Part shown: in pieces, positions 34,787 to 46,867 of the stretch | Layout: every line of letters starts with the position of its first letter | How positions within the stretch are numbered: the first letter of the stretch is position 1 | DNA from: Papaver somniferum | Taxonomy: Eukaryota; Streptophyta; Magnoliopsida; Ranunculales; Papaveraceae | DNA length: 64,000 nt | Direction: 5' to 3' | NCBI RefSeq assembly: GCF_003573695.1 | Contig: NC_039363.1 | Span: 125,967,302 to 126,031,301 of the forward strand | Made by a program: the position numbers and the translations under genes | Notes under the pieces: model-generated | Told to the model about the DNA's origin: nothing | Seen by the model: the letters and a program-made list of their open reading frames with translations, nothing else | Databases searched by the model: none

Positions 34787-35098
34787 TTGTCAGTTGAAAC
34801 ATTCGTTAAGCATTTTGAATTTATCACCCATAAAACCATTTTTCGTGTTTTCCGATGGTACATGCTACAATATCCCACTGTGGTTACTAATACTATGCGA
34901 TTTGAAAACCTGATGAGGCAGTCTTCCCACCGTTATGAGAAGGAAAGGATATCGCTTGAAATACGACGTGAATTATCCGGTCTACCGCCTGAAAAACGAC
35001 GTGAATGTACATCTCAGTTTTTGTACCAATCAATGATACGTATAAGATTTTATATCTTCATAAATTGGAAATCAAGTTTCTTCCTTGAGAAGCTATGA
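34787..35098 (+). pseudogene. Unrecognised plus-strand coding remnant
   Basis: A 103-codon open stretch with protein-like composition includes MRFENLMRQSSHRYEKER and a charged RRELSGLPPEKRREC segment. There is no start context and no known family comes to mind. It sits beside minus-strand remnants, so this interval may be several decayed pieces. Confidence 0.25.
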
Positions 35099-35189
35099 AC
35101 GTATTAGTAAGTGTGCCATTTACTACACACCTTGAGCATTGATGATTAGTTGGTTTTAAATTCTGCTCATCCTAAGAAGTAGAACCAAT

Positions 35190-35880
35190 CAAAATTGTTG
35201 AAAGATAGTGCTCTTAGAGATACTATTAAAGAAATATCGTATTCTTTGAGCATAGTTTTCCCAATAAGAGAATGTTTCCACAAAGGCTATATGAAACCCC
35301 AAAATAAGGGGATCTCCATAAGGCATGTGTGCAATGGAGAAATCTGTAATTCTAACAAGAATTGATGACACATCCAAAGTATCCGCTGGTACTACCATAG
35401 ATGATGTTGGTTTTAAACCACGCTTTATGAAGTGAATATCATCAAAGGAAGAACTGGTTAAACTGGAAAAGAGAGATCCAAACAGAATAACAGTTTCTCA
35501 AAAAATGTTATCTTTGGAACATCAGTACGAACACTCAGTAATGTGTGCTATACTTGGACGCAAATGGGTGTTTGCAGTCCTGTCATCCAAAAATGTAAGC
35601 CATATTGGCTACAGGTAGGTGTTTATGCTTAAAGAAAAAATAAAATTCAACTAAAGGCTTGGGATCCTTCCACATAAACTTAAGATGTGTTACAAATAAG
35701 CATATTCCATATATGGAATGCAACCACTTTTTTGATATTTCATTAAGTCTGGTAGTCCTTGAAAGTCTCGACGTGCATCTAATGGTTGTGTTTGTTGCGC
35801 ATCCGTATCAGAACTAGATATAGATGTTTGCGTGAATGTCTCTGAATATTTTTCATCGATTAGTAAAAACACCATATCCC
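35190..35880 (-). pseudogene. Decayed minus-strand coding region, unrecognised
   Basis: Reading minus-ward, three protein-like stretches follow each other in different frames: one ending near 35690 (LDARRDFQGLPDLMKYQKS), one at about 35695-35580 (HLKFMWKDPKPLVEFYFFF) and one at about 35500-35190 (MPYGDPLILGFHIAFVETF, SYWENYAQR). Frames are joined only by stops and shifts, so the gene is long dead. I do not recognise it with confidence. An old viral copy such as a plant pararetrovirus is one possibility that I cannot test here. Confidence 0.3.
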
Positions 35881-35941
35881 AGGTATATGTAAACCATTTT
35901 ATATGCCTATAAACTCTGAATTTGCTAAATTTAATGTATAC

Positions 35942-37003
35942 TGAAAAAGCGGGGGTATAACAACCTCACCCAATATTTCGATTAGAAATCTGTATGGACT
36001 AACTCTAATATACTTTTAAGAGAATCAACTAGACAGTCAGAATCGATCTTAATAAAAAGTATATCAAGGAGTTAATATCTCTATCTCTCGATTTGATCTA
36101 TACTCAAGCAAATAGAAATCTGCGAGTCTTTATCAAATACTAGAGAGATAACTTGGTACCAAAGACCAATATCCAAGTGTCAATCAATTTAAATCAACAA
36201 CCAAAGGTTGGATATTCTAATTGATTGATCCTAACGCACAACCTGTGATATTTTAATTATATAACAAAATATAATGCGGAATAGAAATAACACAAACACT
36301 AGAAACTTTGTTAACGAGGAAACCGCAAATGCAGAAAAACCCCGAGACCTAGTCCAGATTGAACACCACACTGTATTAAGTCGCTACAGACACTAGCCTA
36401 CTACAAACTAACTTCGGTCTGGATTGTAGTTAAACCATAATCAATCTCACACTGATTCAAGGTACAGTTGCGCTCCTTACGTATCTGACCCAATAGGATA
36501 CTACGCACTTGATTCCCTTAGCTGATCTCACCTACAACTAAGAGTTGCTACGACCCAAAGTCGAAGACTTTGATAAACAAATTTGTATCACACAGAAAAG
36601 TCTATGATAATAGATAAATCTGTCTCCCACAGATGAACCTATGAGTTTTTGTTCCGTCTATTGATAAATCAAGGTGAACAAGAACTAATTGATAATCTGG
36701 ACTTATATTCCCGAAGAACAACCTAGTATTATCAATCACCTCATAATAATCTTAATCGTACGGTAGCTAAACTAGATATTGTGGAATCACAAACGATGAG
36801 ATGAAGATGTTTGTGATTTCTTTTTATCTTGCCCTATCGGTGATATAATCTCAAGTCAATTATTTAATTGAACTCGTACGATAGAAAATGGCAAGATCAG
36901 ATCGCTCAACTACCAGAGAAGTAGTTTCATCTGGCTTCACAATCCCAATGAAGTCTTTCAGTCGTTAACGTACAGGGTCTCGAGAAGAAACCTAAGGTTA
37001 AAG
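35942..37003 (-). repeat. Truncated copia LTR
   Basis: It begins with the family end TGAAAAAGCGGGGG on the plus strand and follows other copies for about 1060 bases. Similarity stops within AGGTTAAAGG near 37003. The other LTR end is missing. Confidence 0.82.
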
Positions 37004-38480
37004 GTGAAGTACCTCATTCTTTTGGGATAGGGAGATAGAACCAATTGTTCGACCCTTTAACAACTTGGTAAGCGATTATCATATAAAATCCGTTGGTATC
37101 TTGCTCTCTAATTTAGTTAATTGTTGTGGCCGTAGTTGAAAAGTTTACAATTGATGGTGTTAAAAATAATGGATTTATGGAGCTATTTTTGGTTTAACAA
37201 AACTAAGGTAAACTGCCTTGCTTCTCTGCAGTTTGCTGAAGCCCCGCTTTAATGCTTGTTAAATAAAATAGTTTTGATCCTCTTATTGCCGCATCTGCCA
37301 CAAAGCAGTTTAGAGTTAAAATTTTCTTGTTTGAGTCACCAAGTCAATTTATGTTTTGACGTTTGTTTGTGAAGTGCTGGTGCATAATCTATGTTTTGAC
37401 GTTTCTTTGCAAACGGGAATATGATTTATTGATTTTTTTTTGTTTGCAGTTACTGGCGTTCTGCTTTACCAAGGCTGTCAGCCATGAAGATTACTTCAGA
37501 ATTAGAGTACGTCTTTCTATATATACTCATAAATACGATTCATCGGTGTTTCAGATTATCAGTTGATGAATGACAATATGTGGTTATTGTTTTTATAAGC
37601 ATTTTGTTGAGTATTTTGACCTCCCCAGATTAATCATCTAATGGATCAACTTTTTAGCATCACTTAGGAAGTTCATAATAAAGTTTTATCAAATTGCAAC
37701 TATTAATCAAGGATTTTTTTCAAATTTAAAGTTTTGCTGGAAAAATTATTTAAATGATATCAAGTTAGATCAGAATCATATCCTCCTGTGCATCTTCCCA
37801 TTAAACCAATCAAATAATGTGCTTGATTTCATGTCTAAAATTTTATTTTCTTATGTAGAAGCTTTGTGCAACCATAGCTTTCTGTTTTTCTGGTAGAAGT
37901 AACTTCTCTTACTTTCATTTCAGGGTAATAGGTTAATATATCTTCCACGTGACACTGTTATTGCTGAGAAGGTTACGAAGTAATATTCTGTCTTTGTTTA
38001 GGTATTGATTGAAAACCTGTATAATCTAGTTGTTTAGTTTTCTGTTGATTTTATTGTGGTTCAATTGTTGTGATGTTAAAAAAACTATTTTGTTGTGCAG
38101 GTACATCATTCTGAAGTATGTGGTAAGTTCATCATCATTATGAAGTAGGGATAAGTTTTAAGTCATCATCGGACTTTATCATTTTGCTGTTTAATCAATA
38201 GTTAAACTAGTTCATCGTTTTGTAACCAAATTCTAGAACTTAGTTACCTTTCTTGTAAGATTTACATTGGTCAGAACTCAAGATTTTGATCCTTTTTGTG
38301 TAATTTGAGCCCAGTTTATCAATGAATGTTAAATCATACAAATTTAATTTGATTCTCATTTTTATTTGATTTGAATTTGGTTCTCATTTGAGTATAATTT
38401 GAGTTTGATTTGATTTTCATTTGAGTTTGATTTGAGATTTAGTCAGATTCAGCCAATCTGAATCTATTTTTTTTAATATT
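37004..38480. other. Unassigned, with three exon-like pieces
   Basis: Three short plus-strand open pieces are each bordered by AG and GT-like sites: about 37450-37507 (after TTTGCAG), 37924-37979 (after TTTCAG) and 38101-38121 (after GTGCAG, before GTAAG). Their frames read LAFCFTKAVSHEDYFRIR, NRLIYLPRDTVIAEKVTK and YIILKYV. They may be the end of an old gene, but the family is not recognised and no start or stop can be fixed. Confidence 0.3.
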
Positions 38481-38692
38481 AAGATTTATATCTACGACTG
38501 ATAGTGGTCAGTCATAAGACATTGATTGTTAACACCGGTTGCTGATATAAGATTTTTAGCGACCCGCACAGCCACGTCATAGATGAAAAAGACGCTCAAA
38601 CAACGACCCTTTCCCCGACCACCAAAGCAAGTCATTTAACTCGTATCTATGACTTGCTTTGACGGTCGCGAAAATGCTATTTTCCACTAGTG
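38480..38692 (-). mobile_element. CACTA-type transposon terminus, truncated
   Basis: Read on the minus strand from 38692 it begins CACTAGTGGAAAATAGC followed by GCGACCGTCAAAGCAAGTC and similar subterminal words in both orientations (GACTTGCTTTG, AGCAAGTCAT). No partner end with CACTA and the same following bases is seen in the window, and the inner limit is approximate. Confidence 0.6.
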
Positions 38693-39000
38693 TGATAATG
38701 AGTTTGTAGTAAACATGTAAGCCTGGTTCTACCCAGCACCAATATCAAGATATTAGTTTGAAAGAAAGTTTGTCATCTTCATGGTACCGCTATGCTTGAT
38801 CTTTTGTACAAGATATCGCATAATGTCTCCTCCAGAGAAAATCTTATCAGATTGTTTGAGTTTTAATTTTCAACAGGTTTGTTAAAGTAGACAAATATTT
38901 CTCCTAGCTAGTAGTCTAGTAACAAAGGATACAAGTTGTTCCTCCAATCTGTTATGATTGTTTAGACAAAGCTAATAGAGAATAACTGTTGGCACAATCG
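38693..39000. other. Unassigned stretch
   Basis: No gene or repeat border is recognised. Confidence 0.4.
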
Positions 39001-39720
39001 GGTGATCATTAAGAATTGCACAGAAAAAATAAGAACAAGTTTCACGGGTATGGGAAGTTGATGAACACATCAAAATATGGTTTGCGATCTTTATGTCGTC
39101 TTATCGAGCAAAGTGATCACTTCAGACGGCTACTCATCAGGAGGAGTAAAGTCGTGGAAGAATATGGATATTGGACCTCGGACTATTACGCGGTGTACTT
39201 TTTTTCTTTAGTCAAGTTTTGTTTCCATTGGGTTTTTCTTTCAAGGTTTTAATGAGGCATACAATTTCATTGCCATCCTCAATTCGGAATGTTGTACTAT
39301 TTTTCGTTGGTTTAGTTTTTTGGGGTTTTCCCGTACAAGGTTTTAACGAGGCAACATCTGTGGGTCCGTCACCATTCCAAGAACACATTTTCTTTATGTT
39401 CAAGTTTTGTCCCTCTAGGTCTTCCTGTCGAGGCTTTTATAAGATTACAATCTTAGAAAAATGATCATCATCTAAAAAGATGCATAGGTTATCGGATAAT
39501 TGTCGTGAGATTAAATTTAAATTTTAAACGCACACCGGTTTTTCCTAACAAAACTTTAACGAAGCTACATTAGCGTGAGAATTTGTAATCTTACTCAGGT
39601 TTTTTCCAAATGACTTTCCTGATAGAGTTTTATCGAGACAACAAATCCAAAATGGTCGGTGCCACGACGAAGTTTCAAGTTCTATATATATTTTCCTTCA
39701 ACAAGTTTTTATGTCATTAG
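39001..39720 (+). mobile_element. Copia-like 3' end remnant (pol tail and LTR-like words)
   Basis: A short plus-strand frame at 39016-39252 is followed by repeated phrases of the type GGGTTTTTC..AAGGTTTTAATGAGGCA (39229, 39322, 39406, 39546, 39616). Such runs are common just after pol and in LTRs of plant copia elements. No LTR ends or target duplication can be fixed. Confidence 0.45.
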
Positions 39721-41590
39721 CAGAGTCTTGGCAAACGGATATTTTATTGGAATCATGGTCATTTAAGATTAATAGTCTATTTGGATAACATATTAGAAAT
39801 AGTTTTTTCGAATCGAAAAATTAACTTTTTATGAAGCAAAATAATTTTGTTTCCGACTTTTGCTTGTGACTCCGACTTCTCGAGAAATAGAAATCAGAAA
39901 CAGATTTGCATCCAAACGTGCTATGAACGTTTGTAAATGTTAACTACTACATGGCTGTCCACCATTGGGTGAATTTCATTTCTACCACTTTACCCATCAT
40001 GGTGTTCTGCATGATACCATATAAGCGGGACATCAACAAGTATGTAGATGTCTTATCATTAGTGGTATATGTATCCCTTGTACGCGTGTGTTTATATATA
40101 CCAAGTTTGGGTTCTTCGCATGTTTTATACAACACATAGCGCATCATGTTATCAAGAACCACATGTAGCTAGATACCGGGCAGTGGCAGAGTCTGGCACT
40201 AGCTTGTACGACACATATTAAACTTATCTAGGTATAATTGCTGTAATCTCACCTAATTAACAACAGCTACATACTTTTAGAGTTTAATGCATGATATAAG
40301 TAAGTACACATGTTCATGGCCGTGAGTAATGCCACTATGCCAGAGCAAAAGTAATCTATAAAATCAACTGTTCGTGGGTCAATGAATTTGCTCGTGAGAT
40401 GTTGTTACATCACAAAATGTCACTATTTTCCGGTCAGGCTCAATATGTTACATAGCTAGCTGGATCATGCATGTGTACTACAAAGCCCACTTGCATATTT
40501 TAATTTTAACAAAAACTCTCAACCCTTGAAATGAAATCAATGAATTTTGTAACAGAGATTTAGCAGAATTTTAATGTCTAATCCAAAAAGCGGATCGATT
40601 TACTTTGTCACTTGGCATGCATTTTCTGGTTGAATTTCACCTGACAAGTGGCACATAGTATGATCTCTCCCGGCCTAAGCCATCCACTGCATGCATTCCT
40701 TGCAACAAGAAAACAGGCTGACAATACCTACTACTTATGCCAAATTTTCAACAAATAATTTACATATTCTTTTTCTTTACTTTTACGGAGGAGGTTACAC
40801 TTTTAATACGACACGTAAATGTTCTGGCCTTTCCAGCAAGGTTACCATGCACAGTAACCTTCCTCCAAGCGAAGTGATGGTATGGAGCAAGCGAAGTGAT
40901 AGAATGAGAGCACTAAAAGATTAAATTTTATCTATGTTGATTTGGTACTCTAAATGATTTAACTTTTAAGTAATTAAAGTTGTATGTATGTTGTCAATAG
41001 TGTTCTTGCTTTATAGTCATACTCCTTGTTGCTAATTGGTTATTGTTTGTTACTCTCTTAGGTAGATTACGCCATGAAACTAGGTTGTTGTAGATGCATG
41101 ACTACTCTAGATGCTTCTCTACAAGATAATAAACAATAATCTTTCGGTAAAATTTACGTGTAGCTTTGGTTGTTTGGCCATTTTGTTGTTTCTGGTAGGT
41201 TGTGCTCTGCACTATATAAGTCTGGTAGGTTATTTGCGGCACTCTTGACTTGACACGGTAAAACCGTTTGATGTTAGTACTTATAATTAGAGGCCTAAAT
41301 CAATAACCATTCGCTTATGAAATACCAGTGATACTAAATATAACAACCATCATTAATCTTGATTGAATTTAATCATATTTCCATAAATACATATGATCAC
41401 ACATGATGATCAGAATAAACACACTTTTCTTTACATATCTATATATGCATGCATATACATATATCGCCATGAAGGTAGGTATATGATAATAATCAATCTG
41501 TAATCTGTACTCAGATTCAGATGTACAATTTATTCTTCTTAATTAATGGGAGATGCTGATGACTTTGCTGGTAAGACGTAGATTATAATT
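39721..41590. other. Unassigned intergenic stretch downstream of GASA gene 1
   Basis: No coding frame of note. A 24-base perfect hairpin (AAGGTTAC..GTAACCTT) lies at 40838-40861. The last 100 bases before 41590 should hold the 3' end of the GASA transcript. Confidence 0.4.
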
Positions 41591-41996
41591 TCAAGGGCAC
41601 TTGGGTCCTCCCTTGGAGTTCTTCTTATCCCTGTAACATGGGCATTCATCTTTGTTTCCATAAGTCCCTGAAGGTACACACCTGCAATCTTCACAGCATA
41701 TCCCACAGTACTTCAAGCATCTATCCTGCCTCCCTGCTTTTGCACATCGCTGGTTGCACTTTGTGTCACAAAACCCTAGACATTTAACAAACCCACATCA
41801 CAAAAACATAAATTAGCACACATATGGTAAACTAATCCAACAAATATAACCAAGTCAAACTTGTACCGATCAGTATATTTACACAAAAATGATGAGGTCA
41901 TATATTTGTATACATACCATCAGCCATGGTGGTCTGAAGAAACGAAAAGTTCAAGAGAAGAGCTAGACATAGCAAAGCTGCAAAGACAGGCTTCAT
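41591..41996 (-). CDS. GASA/snakin peptide gene 1
   Basis: Two exons, 41996-41918 and 41775-41591, joined by a GT-AG intron, give 87 residues. Residues 1-25 or so form a signal peptide ([15 protein letters not shown] core), so the product is secreted. The C-terminal 60 residues are a complete GASA domain with all 12 cysteines in the usual spacing ([39 protein letters not shown]) and end KCP before TGA. There is almost no spacer between signal and domain, as in short snakins. Family members are gibberellin-responsive peptides with roles in growth and, for some, antimicrobial activity; which applies here is not known. A second gene of the same type lies 4.3 kb upstream in the same direction. 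The start is the only ATG giving a signal peptide. Confidence 0.95.
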
Positions 41997-42090
41997 TGCG
42001 AAGGTTGGAAAGTATGTTGCAGTGGTGGGGATGATATGAAATTGGAGTTGAGTGTACTGAATAATGCAAATTGTGATGAGAAGTGGTGGG

Positions 42091-42099
42091 GTTTTTATA
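42091..42099 (-). promoter_or_regulatory. TATA box of GASA gene 1
   Basis: CTATAAAAA on the minus strand, about 100 bases before the ATG. Confidence 0.6.
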
Positions 42100-42242
42100 G
42101 GAGAGGCTTAGAGCAAGTGGTGAAAGGTGAAAACAATAAGAGAAAAATTAGAAACCACTTTCTTTTTGTTTTGAAAAATTAAAGTATATAAACTAAAAAA
42201 AAAGGAAAGGATGGAAAGGATGCAAGATAATTTGTACACTTG

Positions 42243-42330
42243 CACCAACCAATTCAATATACATACAGTTGTCATATGTTGTTGTTTTCATTAAGGCACT
42301 TCGCCTTTTTCTTTCTTCTACGCGTTTCTA
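42243..42330 (-). promoter_or_regulatory. Upstream block shared by both GASA genes (copy 1)
   Basis: It shares CACCAAC, the 13-mer ATACAGTTGTCAT (42263-42275), a pyrimidine-rich stretch and TTCTACGCG (42316-42324), in this order, with 46868-46950 upstream of gene 2. It starts about 250 bases before the ATG. Confidence 0.55.
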
Positions 42331-42690
42331 GTGAAAGCTAAAGACACTTTTTTGAACTCTTATCTCAATCTAAGTAGCCGTTGATTTGATCATCATCCAC
42401 AGCCATACTCGATAAGAATGCTAAATTTGTCAACCCTATCCCCTAGTTAGTTGACCAAGGCAAGTCCTATACAAAGGAGCACTCAGTGTCAATATCCGGC
42501 TCCTTATACACACCCGCGGAAAAAAGTTCCAAATTTTCTTTTGGAAAAAGGAAAAGAAATACTGGCGTTTGGTAGGAAGTGCTTTTACTTACTCAGTAAA
42601 TACTTGAGGGATATGGGTCCTCCATCCCCAGGCCAGGTAGCTAGGGTGTTGTGTGGGGAAACGCATTGTACTAAATCAGGATGGCCGGGT
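42331..42690. other. Unassigned stretch
   Basis: No gene recognised. A plus-strand frame at 42451-42699 looks accidental. Confidence 0.4.
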
Positions 42691-43330
42691 CCCGGTTAGT
42701 AATTCTCCGAATCATTCCATTCTCGAATGATTTGTGAACGTATCCGAACTGACCGAATTCGAATGATATTTTCGAACTATTTGAATTCCGAATCTAATTT
42801 TCGGATTATACGGACCTCACAAATGATTCGCGAACATATCTGAATTAACCGAATCCGAATTGATATTTCCGAACTAGATCTTTGTTTGATCTTGTATATA
42901 CTTTATATTTAAATATAATTATTCAGTTAAAATGTTTTATTGGTAGTTGTTTAACCAATGTTTATTTGTTGATTTTTGTTTAAAAGTCTACAAACTAGTT
43001 GTTTAGTGCATTTATGCGATTAAAATGTTTACTTCTTGTTAAATAATCACGCTAAAATGTTTTTTCCATCTTATAAATCATATACAAATATAACTAGTCT
43101 CGTAATAAGGTCATAATAATTATCAATTTATCATATATGTAAGCCGAATTTTAAGTGCCGAACTCACATTTATAGAACGACTATGCACGTACGTATACCG
43201 TTCCGAACTACTGTCCAAACAACGAACCGTTGACCGGATTTTTGACCGAATCCGACCTATCCAAATCCGTATAATTATCGTATGTATGCCGTCCCGAACT
43301 ATTACCCGTACCCCGAATTGCTAACTAGGG
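42691..43330. mobile_element. Possible MITE with weak inverted ends and CCGAA words
   Basis: The left end GGTTAGTAATTCTCCGAA and the inverse of the right end (AGTTAGCAATTCGGGG) are imperfect inverted copies. The interior repeats CCGAA(T/C) and CGAACT words on both halves. No target duplication is clear, so this is tentative. Confidence 0.35.
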
Positions 43331-43539
43331 GCTGGGTCGTGGCTATTGTGCAATTTCTTTTGTTTTTTTTCACGGCTTGTACATAAGATAGATACTCCAT
43401 GAAACTTTCATATGAAACGTTAGCATTCATAGAAATTACCCTCGCATGTTTAAGTACTTTTTATAGCTAGGTTACCCATAATTCAATCCATTCATTGTTT
43501 CAAGATTCTCCTTCTTTACATTATTTACTAGTAGCGTTT

Positions 43540-43850
43540 GTTTGTTTAGCAAACTAGTTTATGTGTTGTGGAATGAAAAAGGATGTGGGTTGTGTCCTGA
43601 TGCAGCTGAATGTGCGACTCACTTATTTTTCCAATGTCCTCCTTTCTGGCGTCAGGTGTGGGGTGCATAGATTATCGGAATTCCCTCCCAACAAATTTGT
43701 GGCGTAAAGGCTCTGATACATCTTCTCTTGCAATCCTTTTGATAGTAAGAATTTTAGTTGGGATGCTTATTTTTCCTTCTGTTTTGCCTGCTTGAATCTA
43801 CCTCAACTATACCATGGTTTTTTTTATTTATGAAATATCAATAGGTCCTA
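43540..43850 (+). mobile_element. LINE 3' fragment with zf-RVT remnant
   Basis: The plus-strand frame GLCPDAAEC, THLFFQCPPFWRQVWG has the C-x2-C / H-x4-C type pattern of the plant LINE zinc-binding domain, then frames break. A T-rich end follows near 43820. Confidence 0.6.
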
Positions 43851-45540
43851 AAAATAATATATTAGAAAGTTTGGTCCAGTTGACCCAGTCAACTGTCTGT
43901 TTGGTCCTTTTTAAAAATATATATTATTGTTTGGTCCTGCAAATTATGGTTTGGTTCTAGGGTAACGTCATAGATGACGTAATTGTCATCTTGTAGTGGC
44001 AGGAATACCCTTTTGGGATCATTACATCATCATGACGTCACCCTAAACATATCTACTCAATTATCAAGAGAGAGGAAATCATTTTCAGATTTACTTTCTC
44101 TCACCTCTTTTTTTTCTTTCCAGATCTACTTTCTTCTCTTTTTTTTTGCTTTTCTGCTACTGCATAGAATCAATGAAGATTTGTATTTTTCTAGGGTTTT
44201 TACAGAGATGATATGAAACAAGAAACAGAGTTCATGTGAAGATGAAGATGTAAACGATTTTTCTAGGGTTTTCTTCATCGTTGCTGCTGGCTCTACTGTT
44301 GAAGATATGAACGATTTTTCAAGTTTTTGATCTGCTACTGTAAACGACGAACTCGATGTTTTACGGTGATTGATTTACAGATGAACTCGTTGTTTTTACG
44401 CTGATTGATTTTACAGATGAACTCGGTGATTTGTTTTCAAGATGAAGTTTCTTTTTCCGGTGATTGATTTGATCTGCTACTGTAAACGATGAAGATCTGT
44501 TGTTTTGAAGACGATGAAGACGACGCTTTGAAGACGATGAACTCAAATCCGCTAATGAAGACGACTATACTCGTGTTGTTACTGTTTGAGATGAACTCGT
44601 GTGTGCTGTTGAAGATGAACTCGTCAAGTTTGTATGAACACTGGTTCTCTGTTGTTTCTTGTCGTTGAAGATGAACTCGTGTAAAGATGAAATCAGATCT
44701 GAAATCAGTTCATTGTTAAGGATGAACCGATATTTTGATGTTTGTTGCTCGTGTTCATTGTGAAAATCTTGATTTTTTATGTTGAAGATCTTGATTTTGA
44801 TGACAATCTTGATTTTTTGATGTTTGATGCACGTGTTGAAGATCTTGAATTTGATGTTTTTCTGCTGGTGTTGAAGAATGATGAAGACGACGAAGATGAA
44901 GTTAGGTGTTTATGGATTTTTTTTGTAGGTTTATTTAAAGAATGAACTCTGTTTTTAGATCTTGAATTGTTAGGTGTTCATCTAAAGAATGAACTCAATT
45001 CTAGGTTTGAATTAGTTAGTTTTTGATAGGTGTTCATTTTGTCGAATGAACTCTGTTTTCTTATAGGTTCTATTAGGTGTTCATTTGAAGAATGAACTCT
45101 GTTTCCATATAGGTTTTATCGGGTGTTCATTTGAAAGAATGAACTCTGTTTTTTGTCGTAATAATGAAGTTTTGTGTTGTGATCATTTTACAGAATTAAC
45201 TCTTTTTTCATATGTGATTTAGTTTGGTTTTATTAAGTGTTCATTTGAAAGAATGAACTCCGGAGTTCATCAGACGAATGAACTATTACAAAAAATAAGT
45301 AAACATAATTTTTTAGATTTTTTATTAGGTGTTCACTTGAAGGAATGAACTATGAAATTCATCAGACATAATGAACTGCTATAAAAAATAAGTAAGAATT
45401 AATACGGAATGGTACTTTGGTCTATTTAATATTTTTAAATAATTATAGACCAAGTGGAAAAGGTGATTTGTGAAAGGACGAACAGACTGAGACCACCTAA
45501 AAAATGACCAAATCATATTTTCCTTTTTTTTTTTTTTTTT
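43851..45540. repeat. Repeat-rich module bounded by TTTGGTC-type inverted words
   Basis: The left 110 bases contain repeated TTTGGTCC words. The right 110 bases (45410-45520) contain their inverse (GACCAAA) at similar spacing. Inside, 44340-44720 repeats GATGAACTCGT and 44930-45400 has at least five degenerate units of TTAGGTGTTCATTTGAA..GAATGAACTCTGTTT. A T run of about 21 bases ends at 45542. It may be a non-autonomous DNA transposon (MULE-like). No coding sequence is supported. Confidence 0.45.
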
Positions 45541-46293
45541 TTTATAATGCTCCCTACAGGCCTAAAATGTAATGATGCAAACCGACCAAAAAGAGAGGCG
45601 AGGCGTGTCGACACGACTGAAAATTTCATAAGAAATCAGAAATTTTCCGCATGTACCTGCAAACAATTGTGAACCGCTCATGAATTCCGTTAATTACCAA
45701 ATACATTAGACAACACACATACAAAAAGTGTGAGCCCTTCGTTTACTGTTTTAGTTATTTGGTTATTGGAAAACTCGTGACCCGCTCATCCTCCCAAATG
45801 TACCAATAGGGATACCAATTTAGGGGGTGTACCATTCCAAAGACCCCTAAGTAAGATGGTACCCCTAATAGCAATCTTGGATTTCATTTATGTGACAAGT
45901 GAATGGGAATCCGAAGTTGAGCCAGTTTTTGAAGTTGTCTTTGTTTGTCCCAGAAGTCTCAGGGGGGATTCGTATCATTTTGTTGGCATTCCCGTATCTC
46001 GGTAGTATTTGGTTTCATGGCCATGGTTGCATTGCCCCCATCAACATCATTTTGATTTGCATATGGTTATCCAATGTGGTCCACAAATAAATTTTTGTAA
46101 GGTTATTTCAGAATTCTGTAAGATTATTAAAACTCTCATTTATTATTACCCATAGAATTAGAAACAACAACAACCAGCAATACAGTAATGTGCAGTAGCA
46201 AACAGTGACAGATTTAATCAATAAAGAAAAGCAAGCGACCCTTCCTTCTCTGTCTCTAGATCTTCATGGTCATTGTTGCTGGTATCATTTTTT
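45541..46293. other. Unassigned stretch downstream of GASA gene 2
   Basis: No gene recognised. The last part should hold the 3' untranslated region of GASA gene 2. Confidence 0.4.
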
Positions 46294-46701
46294 TTATGGG
46301 CATTTGCCTTTGCCCTTGGAGTTTTTCTTGTCTCTGTAGCATGGGCAGTCATCTTTGTTTCCGTAAGTTCCATGGGGAACGCACTTGCACTCTTTGCAAC
46401 AGATTCCACAGTAGTTCAAGCAACGATCCTTCACTCCTGCTACTGCGCACCTATCCGCACACTTGGAGTTGCAGAAACCTATGTTTTTCAAACCAAAATG
46501 GAAAGTAAACCAAGTAGATGACTAGTTAGAACCCCAAAATACTACATAAATTTCTATATATATATACTAATCAGTAGTAGTTGAAGACTTACTGAGGAGT
46601 GATGTATCAACAGGGCCAGAAGCTGCAGAAGTAGTCTGAACTAGAAATGTAGCGCTCAAGACTAGAGATGAAAATACCAAAGCAACAAGGAAAATCTTCA
46701 T
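46294..46701 (-). CDS. GASA/snakin peptide gene 2
   Basis: Two exons, 46701-46593 and 46478-46294, with a GT-AG intron, encode 97 residues. A signal peptide is clear ([20 protein letters not shown]), then a short variable linker (about 10 residues), then the 12-cysteine GASA domain ([39 protein letters not shown]) ending GKCP. Exon 2 has the same length (185 bases) as in gene 1 and the intron sits at the same place just before the first cysteine, so the two are tandem duplicates. A secreted growth- or defence-related peptide is expected from the family; no specific role can be read here. Confidence 0.95.
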
Positions 46702-46803
46702 CTTTTCTCTTTTCTAAAAGAATACTTTGAACTCTCAAGGAGCTAAGTAACTAGAGATCAGTGTGTCTGAGTGAGTGTATGAAGTGTGAGGTGAGCTCAG
46801 GGG

Positions 46804-46811
46804 ATTTTATA
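46804..46811 (-). promoter_or_regulatory. TATA box of GASA gene 2
   Basis: TATAAAAT on the minus strand, about 105 bases before the ATG, the same spacing as gene 1. Confidence 0.6.
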
Positions 46812-46867
46812 GTAAAAGAGGAAGAGAGTGAGATTATGGGGTAGGGTATAAATTAATTAGGAATTTA

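Noticed and set aside
39947..40162. Pair of opposite 60-70 codon frames
   Set aside because: No domain and no splice or start context; typical chance frames.
40838..40861. Perfect hairpin AAGGTTAC..GTAACCTT
   Set aside because: An 8-base stem alone in AT-rich sequence is expected by chance, and no terminator or microRNA-like structure extends from it.
44742..44945. 67-codon acidic plus-strand frame
   Set aside because: It lies in low-complexity GAT/GAA repeats and has no domain; repeats of this kind give long frames by chance.
46218..46521. Plus- and minus-strand frames overlapping GASA gene 2
   Set aside because: They are other-frame readings of the GASA exon; the 12-cysteine frame with splice sites explains the region.
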